Source of the DNA: an uncultured Clostridia bacterium
GTDB taxonomy: Bacteria; Bacillota; Clostridia; TANB77; CAG-465
Assembly (NCBI GenBank): GCA_944388565.1
Contig: CALXJG010000009.1
Coordinates: 1 to 33,360, forward strand
Length of the DNA stretch: 33,360 bases
Direction: 5' to 3'
The translations under genes and the position numbers were made by a program. Under the pieces are notes generated by a model. The model had not been told where the DNA came from and searched no databases. It saw only the letters and a program-made list of their open reading frames with translations. This document shows positions 8,215 through 14,658 of the stretch, one piece after another; position 1 is the first letter of the stretch, and every line of letters starts with the position of its first letter.

Positions 8215-9312
8215 TTAATTTACATTAGCTCCTAAGTTAATAATTAATCCTTTTATGGCTTCTATTCTACTAGGATCTACTTGAGATTTTATAATATCCA
8301 TATCAACCAAACCTTCTACATATAGCTCAGCAAATGATGTTTCAAAGCTTCTACATCCAATTTCACGTAAAGTATGTATTGTATCTTCAATATCAGAAAC
8401 AGAAAATTTCTCTTGACGGATTTGAGCAGCAATTGTATTATTTACAACCATTACTTCTGGTACCATCTGTAATTCTCCTTTTAAATTAACAATAAGCTTT
8501 TGAGATACAACCATCTTAAGTACACTTGAAACTGCATTTTTTATTGACATCTGATCTGCAGGATTATACATACTTAATATTCTTTCTACTGTTTCACCAC
8601 AAGATCTAGTATGTAATGTTCCTATTACTAATCCACCTGATTCAGCTAAATCTATAGCTACATCCATCGTTCTTCTATCTCTTATCTCTCCAAGAACAGC
8701 AATGTCAGCATCTTCTCTTAGTAAGTTTATAAGGCCATCATAATAACTAAGAACATCTAATTCTTCACCAATTTCTTTTTGAATTATAATAGATTTATCA
8801 GATTTATGCTCATATTCTATTGGATCTTCTAAAGTAACAATTTTTTTATTTACTTCTTTATTTACTTCTTGTATGAAAGCATTCATAGTTGTTGATTTAC
8901 CAGAATTTACTTTACCAGTTAAAAGTATAAGACCTGAATTTATTACTTTCATTTTATTAATTATTTCTCTTAAGCCTAAATCTTTTATTGCAATCTCACC
9001 ATTAGGTATAATTCTTATAGAAAATGTAGGAACACCCTTTGTTAAAGATACATTTATTCTAAATTTATGATCAGAATACATGTATGAAAAGTCAGCTTGT
9101 TTTTTTGTTTCAAATACCTTTTTTAAACTAGGTTTTTCTACATAAAAATCCTCCACTATTTTAGCTAAAGTTGTATTAGTTATTGGCATTTTTGATTCAT
9201 CAAAAAATAGCTTTCTACTTATCCTATATACTGGTAATTGTCCAGGTGCCAAATGTACGTCAGTAGCACCTAGACTTATAGCTTTTTTCAAAATTAATTG
9301 TAAGTATTCCAT
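8215..9312 (-). CDS. pilT: Pilus retraction ATPase PilT
   Basis: The 365-residue hexameric motor ATPase depolymerises pili. Walker A is G-K-V-N-S-G-K-S-T at 133-141; it lacks the usual P-T-G but keeps G-x4-G-K-S. The Asp box is L-E-D-P-I-E-Y near 161-167, Walker B is D-I-A-V-L-G-E-I-R-D near 203-212, and the His box is G-T-L-H-T at 231-235. There is no tetracysteine zinc site, which separates it from PilB. The PilT-specific C-terminal A-I-R-x-L-I-R-E region is not obvious. The start has GGGAG seven bases upstream. It lies 12 bases after pilB and 29 before pilC, so it is co-transcribed. Presence of pilT predicts dynamic, twitching-type pili rather than a pseudopilus. Confidence 0.92.
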   Translation of the reverse strand: MEYLQLILKKAISLGATDVHLAPGQLPVYRISRKLFFDESKMPITNTTLAKIVEDFYVEKPSLKKVFETKKQADFSYMYSDHKFRINVSLTKGVPTFSIRIIPNGEIAIKDLGLREIINKMKVINSGLILLTGKVNSGKSTTMNAFIQEVNKEVNKKIVTLEDPIEYEHKSDKSIIIQKEIGEELDVLSYYDGLINLLREDADIAVLGEIRDRRTMDVAIDLAESGGLVIGTLHTRSCGETVERILSMYNPADQMSIKNAVSSVLKMVVSQKLIVNLKGELQMVPEVMVVNNTIAAQIRQEKFSVSDIEDTIHTLREIGCRSFETSFAELYVEGLVDMDIIKSQVDPSRIEAIKGLIINLGANVN

Positions 9313-9324
9313 TATTTATCTCCC

Positions 9325-10965
9325 TTATATTGTTATTTTTCTCTTTAATTCATCTATTGTTGTTAATCCACTTAAAACTTTACTTATTCCATCACATACT
9401 AATGGTTTATAATCTGTATTTTCAATAGCATATTTCTTTATATCAATAATTGAAAATCCTTCAGATATCATATATCTTAAATAATCATCTATACAAAGTA
9501 CTTCAAATAAACCTATTCTTTCATAATAACCTGTATTATTACAATAATCACATCCAACAGGCTCGTAAGTTTGGTATTCTTTTTCTAAATCGTATTCTAC
9601 TCCAGTTAATTTTGTAACTTTTTCAATATATTTCTTTTCATCATCTGTTAATACATGTGGTTTTTTACATTTATCACATAATGTTCTTACAAGTCTTTGT
9701 GATATTGTAGTAACAAGAGTTGCAGAAACATCATAATCAGAAATTCCCATTTTTCTTATTCTAGTAATTGCCTGTATTGAATCAATTGTATGTATTGTAC
9801 TTAATACTAAGTGACCTGTTTGACCAGCTTCAATAGCTATTCTTGCAGTTTCTTCATCACGAATCTCACCAACAAGTACTATATCTGGGTCCTGTCTTAA
9901 AACTGTTCTTAAAGCAGATGCGAATGTTATATTTGCACCTATTTCAACTTGGTTTATTCCAGGAATTCTACGTTCAACTGGGTTTTCAATAGATATTATG
10001 TTTATTTCTGGTCTATCCAAATATTCTATAACACTATATAATGTTGTAGTTTTACCCTCACCTGTTGGGGCACAAACTAATATTAAGCTATTTCTTTTAT
10101 CAAAAGCTCTCTCTACTAATTCTTTATCTTCTTTAAATCCTAGTTCAAATAATGTTTTTGAAGTTGCATTTTTCTTTAATAATCTTAGAACAAATTTTTC
10201 ACCATTTACATTCTTTTGGCTAGATACACGGATACTAAAATTATCATATGTATTAATACTACCATCTTGGTCATATACAATTTCTTGATGCATATTTGAA
10301 ATAGATTTTATTCTACCAGCTACAATATCTTGTCTTGATTTAGGTAGCTCTGTTACTGTTACAAGCTCACCATCAATTCTATATCTTATTCTTACTTTAT
10401 CTTCCATAGGCTCAATATGAATATCACTAGCTCTCTTTTCGATAGCTGTTAAAATAATGTTATCTATTAATTTAGTTACATCTTTTTCTTCTTTATCAAC
10501 AAATTTTGTACCTACACTTTTTATATTAGATATTTGTTTCATTATAGATGTATATAATGTAACATATATTTCCATATCAAAGCCTTGATTCATAAGTAGT
10601 AATTCAACTTCTTTTACTCTTGCTACATCCATTGGATCTGAGAAAGCAACTTTTAGAGTATTTCCATCAAGATCAAAAGGTAAAACTCTATAGTTTATTA
10701 TTATATCTCTTGGTAAAAATTGAGCTGGATTTATATCAAGTTCTCCATCTAACATTTCTGGAGTTACTTTTAGCTTATCTGCTATAACATCTAATAGTTT
10801 TTCTTTATCACACATATCAAGTATGTCAACAATTTCACCAAATTTTAAATCTCTATGATCTTTTTGATAATTTAATACTCTATCAACTTGTGCTTCTGTA
10901 AGTAAACCTTTTTTTATAAATTCGACACCTATCGGATTATTCTTAGATCTAATATTCTCAAACAT
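9325..10965 (-). CDS. pilB: Pilus extension ATPase PilB
   Basis: The 546-residue GspE/PilB family ATPase powers pilin polymerisation. An N-terminal MshEN-type domain (about 10-140, with F-G-E-I-V-D and V-L-P-F-D-L-D) leads into the motor. It has R-A-S-D-I-H-I-E-P near 178, Walker A A-P-T-G-E-G-K-T-T at 299-307, Asp box I-E-N-P-V-E near 326, Walker B with G-E-I-R-D at 366-370, and His box S-T-I-H-T near 389. The zinc site uses C430, C433, C472 and C475 (C-D-K-C and C-D-Y-C). In Walker A the usual Ser is Glu (T-G-E-G-K), which occurs in some Firmicutes PilB proteins. MshEN domains bind cyclic di-GMP in some homologues, but whether this one does is not visible. Start supported by GGGGAG. Confidence 0.95.
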   Translation of the reverse strand: MFENIRSKNNPIGVEFIKKGLLTEAQVDRVLNYQKDHRDLKFGEIVDILDMCDKEKLLDVIADKLKVTPEMLDGELDINPAQFLPRDIIINYRVLPFDLDGNTLKVAFSDPMDVARVKEVELLLMNQGFDMEIYVTLYTSIMKQISNIKSVGTKFVDKEEKDVTKLIDNIILTAIEKRASDIHIEPMEDKVRIRYRIDGELVTVTELPKSRQDIVAGRIKSISNMHQEIVYDQDGSINTYDNFSIRVSSQKNVNGEKFVLRLLKKNATSKTLFELGFKEDKELVERAFDKRNSLILVCAPTGEGKTTTLYSVIEYLDRPEINIISIENPVERRIPGINQVEIGANITFASALRTVLRQDPDIVLVGEIRDEETARIAIEAGQTGHLVLSTIHTIDSIQAITRIRKMGISDYDVSATLVTTISQRLVRTLCDKCKKPHVLTDDEKKYIEKVTKLTGVEYDLEKEYQTYEPVGCDYCNNTGYYERIGLFEVLCIDDYLRYMISEGFSIIDIKKYAIENTDYKPLVCDGISKVLSGLTTIDELKRKITI

Positions 10966-10981
10966 TTACTTCTCCCCTTTT

Positions 10982-11203
10982 CTATAAATTATTGATCATA
11001 ACTCTATTATAATAATCTTCTATATTTTCCATATCTTTTTCATAATATTCCATATTATTTTTTTCATATTTATTTAACATTATACTAAAATGCTCATTCT
11101 CAGCAAAAGTAGTCATAGTGTATATAGAAAAAGCAATTGCAACAAAGATAACTACGATTATCCCAGAACCTTTTATTTTTTTCTTAATATTTATTCTTTT
11201 CAT
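10982..11203 (-). CDS. Small PilX/GspK-like minor pilin
   Basis: The 73-residue protein has a Lys-rich N-terminus (I-K-K-K-I-K-G-S-G) followed by a hydrophobic helix I-I-V-V-I-F-V-A-I-A-F, then a charged helical tail. The layout, and the A-E-N-E-H-F-S sequence after the helix, recall the N-terminal helix of PilX/GspK-type minor pilins. Cleavage could follow the first or second Gly, and neither choice puts Glu at +5. The usual globular domain is missing, so it is essentially a pilin stalk. Its ATG overlaps the stop of the upstream gene by one base (TAATG), indicating translational coupling. Assignment is by position and N-terminal pattern only. Confidence 0.6.
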   Translation of the reverse strand: MKRINIKKKIKGSGIIVVIFVAIAFSIYTMTTFAENEHFSIMLNKYEKNNMEYYEKDMENIEDYYNRVMINNL

Positions 11204-11673
11204 TATACCACATCACCTACTGTTACAAAAATTTGTGTCTCAAATTCTTGACCATATTTTTTAAATTTCACAGATACACATGAATAATCTTTATTTCTAT
11301 CAGTTGTTAATGATGTAAAAGTAGTTGGAATTCCAGTTAAATCATTTATAGTTATAATTTTAAACTCTTCAACATTTGTAACTAAAATACCACCGTTTTT
11401 ATATATAACTTTTTTCTCACTGTCATAGCTATATTCATCATTATTTGAAAATACCACTCTACCTGATATATGATCAATTGTTGTACTCTTTTTTGCACTG
11501 TTTAACATATTATATTGTAATTTTTGTGCTTGTTCATTAACCCAAACCTCACCTTTTTGTGATAGATTTCTATAATTCATATTTAAACTCATTCCAACTG
11601 CAAAGGCTGAAAATGCAAAGAATAAAGCAACATATATAACCATAGACATTAAAGAGATACCTTTTTTATTCAT
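11203..11673 (-). CDS. Minor pilin / pseudopilin (PilW-like)
   Basis: The 156-residue protein starts with a class III prepilin leader, N-K-K-G|I-S-L-M-S, followed by a hydrophobic helix to about residue 27. The +5 residue is Ser rather than the usual Glu. The remainder is a predicted extracellular beta-rich domain containing a Y-D-S-E-K-K-V-I-Y-K-N-G-G segment, which resembles the beta-strand repeats of PilW/GspJ-type minor pilins. AAGGTG precedes the ATG. It lies two bases after the fusion gene and overlaps the next gene, so the three pilin-like proteins are made together. Its role would be in fibre initiation at the tip, inferred from family and order. Confidence 0.72.
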   Translation of the reverse strand: MNKKGISLMSMVIYVALFFAFSAFAVGMSLNMNYRNLSQKGEVWVNEQAQKLQYNMLNSAKKSTTIDHISGRVVFSNNDEYSYDSEKKVIYKNGGILVTNVEEFKIITINDLTGIPTTFTSLTTDRNKDYSCVSVKFKKYGQEFETQIFVTVGDVV

Positions 11674-11674
11674 A

Positions 11675-12478
11675 TTATAACACCTTACCCTTTAAAGTTT
11701 TGATATTCTTTTCTATGATATTTCCCTCATACATATAAGAGACTTTTGCATCTATAGTTTTTACTAAATCTTCTTTTGAAAAATCTTGATCAGACAATTT
11801 GGTTACATTAACAGTTATGGTATATGTATTTCCATCAATTGTATCTTGCAAAGTATATGAAGATAAATCATCATAATTAGTTGCAAGGCAAACCTCAACA
11901 TTTTTTACCAATAAAGAATAAGCATGTGCGTCTAACATATTTTTTACTGATGTATTATTATAATTTCTATTTATTACTATTGAAGAAACTATAAGTATTG
12001 TAAACATTATCATTGCAACTATTAGTTCAGATACAAATACACCTGCTTTTTTATTAAGTTTTGACTCATTCTTTACTTCTTGTTTTTCTTCTTCAGTCAT
12101 ATTTTTTGACATTATTATTGATCCAATTATTACAAAAATTACTGCATATATTAAAGCAACAATTAGACATTTTATTGTATATCCAAAAATTAAATAAAAG
12201 CCCACAAAAACAAATCCATTTATTGTTTCAAGTAAAAAGTATCTTAAACTTATTTTATCTCCACAATATTTGCATTTTCCGCCTCTTATTATATAACTTA
12301 AAACTGGTATTAAATCCAAAAATTCTAATCTATGTTTACATTTTGGGCAATATGATCTTGTTGCAACTATATCTTGATGTCTTGGTAACCTGTACGTTGC
12401 AAGAGAAAAAAAGCTACCAAACAGACTTCCTATAATAAACATACAAAGAATTACAAAACAGTTTAAAAAAATTATCAT
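11675..12478 (-). CDS. Fusion: prepilin peptidase N-terminal (methyltransferase) domain plus pseudopilin
   Basis: The 267-residue product joins two proteins that are normally separate. Residues 1-125 are the N-terminal part of PilD: a membrane segment with G-S-L-F-G-S-F-F, then Y-R-L-P-R, the zinc site C44-P-K-C47 and C69-K-Y-C72, P-V-L-S-Y, S-L-R-Y and two more membrane segments. The C-terminal peptidase half with its catalytic aspartates (first Asp and GxGD) is absent. After an acidic linker (126-140), residues 141-267 are a pseudopilin: N-K-K-A-G146|V147-F-V-S-E151 with Gly at -1 and Glu at +5, a hydrophobic helix, and a soluble domain. Predicted topology puts the cleavage site in the cytosol, as for normal prepilins. 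No start codon exists at the junction (the codon is CTT, Leu), so this is one polypeptide. GGGGG precedes the ATG. Confidence 0.85.
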   Translation of the reverse strand: MIIFLNCFVILCMFIIGSLFGSFFSLATYRLPRHQDIVATRSYCPKCKHRLEFLDLIPVLSYIIRGGKCKYCGDKISLRYFLLETINGFVFVGFYLIFGYTIKCLIVALIYAVIFVIIGSIIMSKNMTEEEKQEVKNESKLNKKAGVFVSELIVAMIMFTILIVSSIVINRNYNNTSVKNMLDAHAYSLLVKNVEVCLATNYDDLSSYTLQDTIDGNTYTITVNVTKLSDQDFSKEDLVKTIDAKVSYMYEGNIIEKNIKTLKGKVL

Positions 12479-12548
12479 GCTATTCCCCCTTTATATGCAT
12501 ATTTTACAAAATACTATCATACTCTCTAAAATACACACATATTATATA

Positions 12549-12593
12549 TTGGTAAGGACATATACACAAGGTAAGCATATATGTCCTAACCAA
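12549..12593 (-). terminator. Long hairpin between the first pilin gene and the fusion gene
   Basis: Bases 12549-12564 and 12578-12593 pair over 16 positions with one mismatch, leaving a 13-base loop. It begins 11 bases after the pilin stop codon. On the minus strand it is not followed by a T-tract, so it is more likely an attenuating or mRNA-protecting hairpin than a full terminator. It would allow pilin mRNA to be more abundant than that of the downstream assembly genes (inference). Confidence 0.55.
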
Positions 12594-12603
12594 ATTAAGT
12601 TAT

Positions 12604-13128
12604 TTAAGGTTCATCAGTTTCAATCTCAGGAAGTGATTCTCCTACTTTATAATATACAGCTGGAGTATCATCAGTAGCTGGAGTCTTTACAGTTCCATTA
12701 ACTCCCCCTTGAGTTGGTACAGCTCTTACTTTACCATTTTTTGCATTAAATTGAATTTCTGCAATTGTAGATGGTTGCTTAATTCCTAATGCTGACCAAG
12801 TTACACCTTTTGCATATGTTTGACCAGCTGTTTCTGACCCATATTGTGCATCTGTTCCACTAAATCCAACTTGGATCCAAGAGTCATCTTCAGCTTCACT
12901 TGTCTTAAATGGTCCATCGTGTATTGGATTTTTTGCTATAAAGTTTGATATATATATATTTAATGCACTTGTTACTTCTGCAACGTCACTATCGAATGTT
13001 GCTTGTTTTGAATTTGCAATTGGGTTATTGTTATTTAATGTTAAAATAACCGCTGCTGCTAGTATTATTATAACAATTATTGTTATTACTAATACGATTA
13101 AAGAAATACCTTTTTTATTTGTTTTCAT
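12604..13128 (-). CDS. pilA: Type IV pilin, copy 1 (downstream)
   Basis: The 174-residue prepilin has leader M-K-T-N-K-K-G7, then I-S-L-I-V and a long hydrophobic helix ending near residue 31 with L-N-N-N-N-P-I. Its start has AAGGAG upstream. The +5 residue of the mature protein is Val12, not the Glu found in most type IV pilins. The helix carries on into F-D-S-D-V-A-E-V-T-S-A-L-N and a C-terminal domain with W-S-A-L-G-I-K-Q-P. It is a tandem paralogue of the gene at 13203-13688; the first 75 residues or so are almost identical, and the C-terminal tail is longer here and ends in an acidic P-E-I-E-T-D-E-P. Being duplicated and followed by hairpins suggests high expression, so these are the best candidates for the main fibre subunits. 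Confidence 0.85.
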   Translation of the reverse strand: MKTNKKGISLIVLVITIIVIIILAAAVILTLNNNNPIANSKQATFDSDVAEVTSALNIYISNFIAKNPIHDGPFKTSEAEDDSWIQVGFSGTDAQYGSETAGQTYAKGVTWSALGIKQPSTIAEIQFNAKNGKVRAVPTQGGVNGTVKTPATDDTPAVYYKVGESLPEIETDEP

Positions 13129-13157
13129 ATCTTTTCTCCTTTTAAATTAATATACAT

Positions 13158-13191
13158 TTTAAAACATTTATTAATACCATAAATGCTTTAA
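13158..13191. repeat. 34-bp palindromic element, copy 1 (3' of pilin copy 2)
   Basis: A hairpin of 11 bp with a 7-base loop (13161-13171 with 13179-13189) lies 12 bases after the stop of the gene at 13203. The 34-base block is the reverse complement of the block at 13737-13770 with a single difference, so the two copies flank pilin copy 2 in opposite orientation, which is told by their loops (TAATACC against GGTATTA). Confidence 0.75.
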
Positions 13192-13202
13192 GTTTTATTT
13201 AA

Positions 13203-13688
13203 TTAGAATGATTCTCCTACTTTATAGTTTCCACCACTATCTTTTGGAGATCCAACAACGCCTGTTTGTGTTGGTATAGCTCTTACTTTACCATTTACTG
13301 CATTAAATTGAATAGCTGCAATTGTAGATGGTTGTTTAATTCCTAATGCTGACCAAGATACACTTGTAGAATATGTTTGGCCAGCTGCTTCTGATCCATA
13401 TTTTGCATCATTAGCAGTTAATCCACCAACTGTAATCCAAGAGTTAGCTTCAGTTCCACTTGTCTTAAATGGTCCATCGTGTATTGGATTTTTTGCTATA
13501 AAGTTTGATATATATATATTTAATGCACTTGTTACTTCTGCAACGTCACTATCAAATGTTGCTTGTTTTGAATTTTGAATTGGGTTATTGTTATTTAATG
13601 TTAAAATAACAGCTGCAGCTAGTATTATTATAACGATTATTGTTATAACTAATACGATTAAAGAAATACCTCTTTTGTTTGTTTTCAT
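13203..13688 (-). CDS. pilA: Type IV pilin, copy 2 (upstream)
   Basis: The 161-residue prepilin has leader M-K-T-N-K-R-G7 and then I-S-L-I-V, again with Val rather than Glu at +5. The helix and the segment up to about residue 75 are nearly the same as in the paralogue at 12604-13128. The two diverge at residues 76-95 and in the tail, where this copy ends at K-V-G-E-S-F. Long stretches are also nearly identical at the DNA level, indicating recent duplication or gene conversion. The start has GGAGGGG-like spacing at 13695-13700. It is flanked by two oppositely oriented copies of a 34-bp palindrome. Probably a main fibre subunit; which copy dominates cannot be told. Confidence 0.85.
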   Translation of the reverse strand: MKTNKRGISLIVLVITIIVIIILAAAVILTLNNNNPIQNSKQATFDSDVAEVTSALNIYISNFIAKNPIHDGPFKTSGTEANSWITVGGLTANDAKYGSEAAGQTYSTSVSWSALGIKQPSTIAAIQFNAVNGKVRAIPTQTGVVGSPKDSGGNYKVGESF

Positions 13689-13736
13689 ATTTTCCCCTCC
13701 TTTTATAATATAATATAATATAAAATTAAATATATA

Positions 13737-13770
13737 TTAAAACATTTATGGTATTAATAAATGTTTTAAA
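13737..13770. repeat. 34-bp palindromic element, copy 2 (5' of pilin copy 2)
   Basis: A perfect 11-bp stem (13739-13749 with 13757-13767) with a 7-base loop GGTATTA begins six bases after the stop of the 13776-14249 gene. It is the inverted partner of the copy at 13158-13191. On the minus strand no strong T-run follows, so it may act as a weak terminator or RNA-processing hairpin. Confidence 0.75.
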
Positions 13771-13775
13771 CAAAG

Positions 13776-14249
13776 TTATTGATTTGGAACTTTAAGAGCA
13801 TCCATTGTGTAATTCCACCATTCTGGTTCTTCACTATATTTGACTCTTAAAACCTCTCCATCTTTTATATACCATTCTAAATAAGAATACTTTGATAAAT
13901 CAATTTTTAAGTTTTCTTTTAATTGTTCTAAAGAAATTTTATAATATATTTCCCCACCTATTTCAATTTTTTCATCCTTATTTGCAATATGTGGTAAAGC
14001 ATTCCCATCCATGTTTTTTATTTCTTCATCATCATTGTACCCTGTTATTATCTGACCCTTGTCATATGCATTAAAAGTTTCTGATGCCATGCCACCTATA
14101 TAGTAAGAAATTTTATCTTGAGCATTTACTAAGTCAGAAATGAAATCAGACTTTTTTGATGTAGATGTAAGAATTAAATATACAACTAAAGCTACTACTG
14201 CAACTAATAATACAAATATTACTATATCTTTTATTTTTTCCTTATTCAT
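13776..14249 (-). CDS. Single-pass membrane protein of the pilus operon, unknown
   Basis: The 157-residue protein has a short cytosolic N-terminus (M-N-K-E-K-I-K-D), one membrane helix (about 9-28), and a predicted extracytoplasmic domain. There is no prepilin Gly before the helix. The soluble part begins with a helix (D-F-I-S-D-L-V-N-A-Q-D-K-I-S-Y-Y-I-G) that resembles the start of pilin or pilin-accessory domains. A segment with Y-Y-K-I-S-L-E-Q-L-K follows and a W-W-rich end (P-E-W-W-N-Y-T). I do not recognise a named family. It is 12 bases from the upstream gene and lies between the PilO-like gene and the pilins, so it probably belongs to the assembly platform or the pilus base. Confidence 0.7.
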   Translation of the reverse strand: MNKEKIKDIVIFVLLVAVVALVVYLILTSTSKKSDFISDLVNAQDKISYYIGGMASETFNAYDKGQIITGYNDDEEIKNMDGNALPHIANKDEKIEIGGEIYYKISLEQLKENLKIDLSKYSYLEWYIKDGEVLRVKYSEEPEWWNYTMDALKVPNQ

Positions 14250-14260
14250 GCTACATCTCC

Positions 14261-14644
14261 TTACTTATTAGTAGAAGGTGGATTTGGTGTACCACCATTA
14301 CTATTTGTTATTTTATCAGTAGTAGATGTATCATCATTTTCGTCTGTTTCTGTATTTTCACCATATGGAGTAAAAGGATCTGAATTTCCAGGGTCATATT
14401 GATTACTATTCTTAAATGTAGTCATTTCAGTATCTGAAATTGTGTATTGCTGTATTAAAGCTTCTTTAGATATATCTTTTGTTTTTGTATATAAATAATC
14501 TGATTTATTTATAGAATCATAGTCTTGCAATGAAGATTCAATAATAGTTGTAGTTTGTGGTAATAATATCATTAAAGCAATAATAACAACAGTTGCAAGT
14601 ACTAGAAAAGATATACTAAAAGTCAATATATATTTTTTATCCAT
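14261..14644 (-). CDS. Single-pass membrane protein with a Pro/Thr/Asn-rich tail, unknown
   Basis: The 127-residue protein has a 5-residue N-terminus, one membrane helix (about 6-28), a short helical segment containing D-Y-D-S-I-N-K-S-D-Y-L-Y, and an acidic, low-complexity end (E-T-D-E-N-D-D-T-S-T-T then N-S-N-G-G-T-P-N-P-P). There is no prepilin cleavage motif. It lies 14 bases after the PilO-like gene and 11 before the next, all in one transcript. In other pili this position can hold lipoprotein or PilP-like alignment proteins, but no sequence feature supports that here and no lipobox is seen. Function unknown. Confidence 0.66.
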   Translation of the reverse strand: MDKKYILTFSISFLVLATVVIIALMILLPQTTTIIESSLQDYDSINKSDYLYTKTKDISKEALIQQYTISDTEMTTFKNSNQYDPGNSDPFTPYGENTETDENDDTSTTDKITNSNGGTPNPPSTNK

Positions 14645-14658
14645 TACCTTACTCCTTT

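Noticed and set aside
12061-12435. Plus-strand open frame of 124 codons opposite the fusion gene
   Set aside because: It is rich in Leu and Gln from reading the minus-strand gene antisense, has no Shine-Dalgarno, and lies fully inside a strongly supported gene. The same applies to the other long antisense frames over secA, pilB, spoIIIAE, the SNF2 gene, GH18 and pcrA.
11675-12478. Frameshifted or truncated ordinary prepilin peptidase
   Set aside because: The C-terminal half is a clear pseudopilin in the same frame, with Gly -1, Glu +5 and a hydrophobic helix; it is not an out-of-frame PilD remnant.
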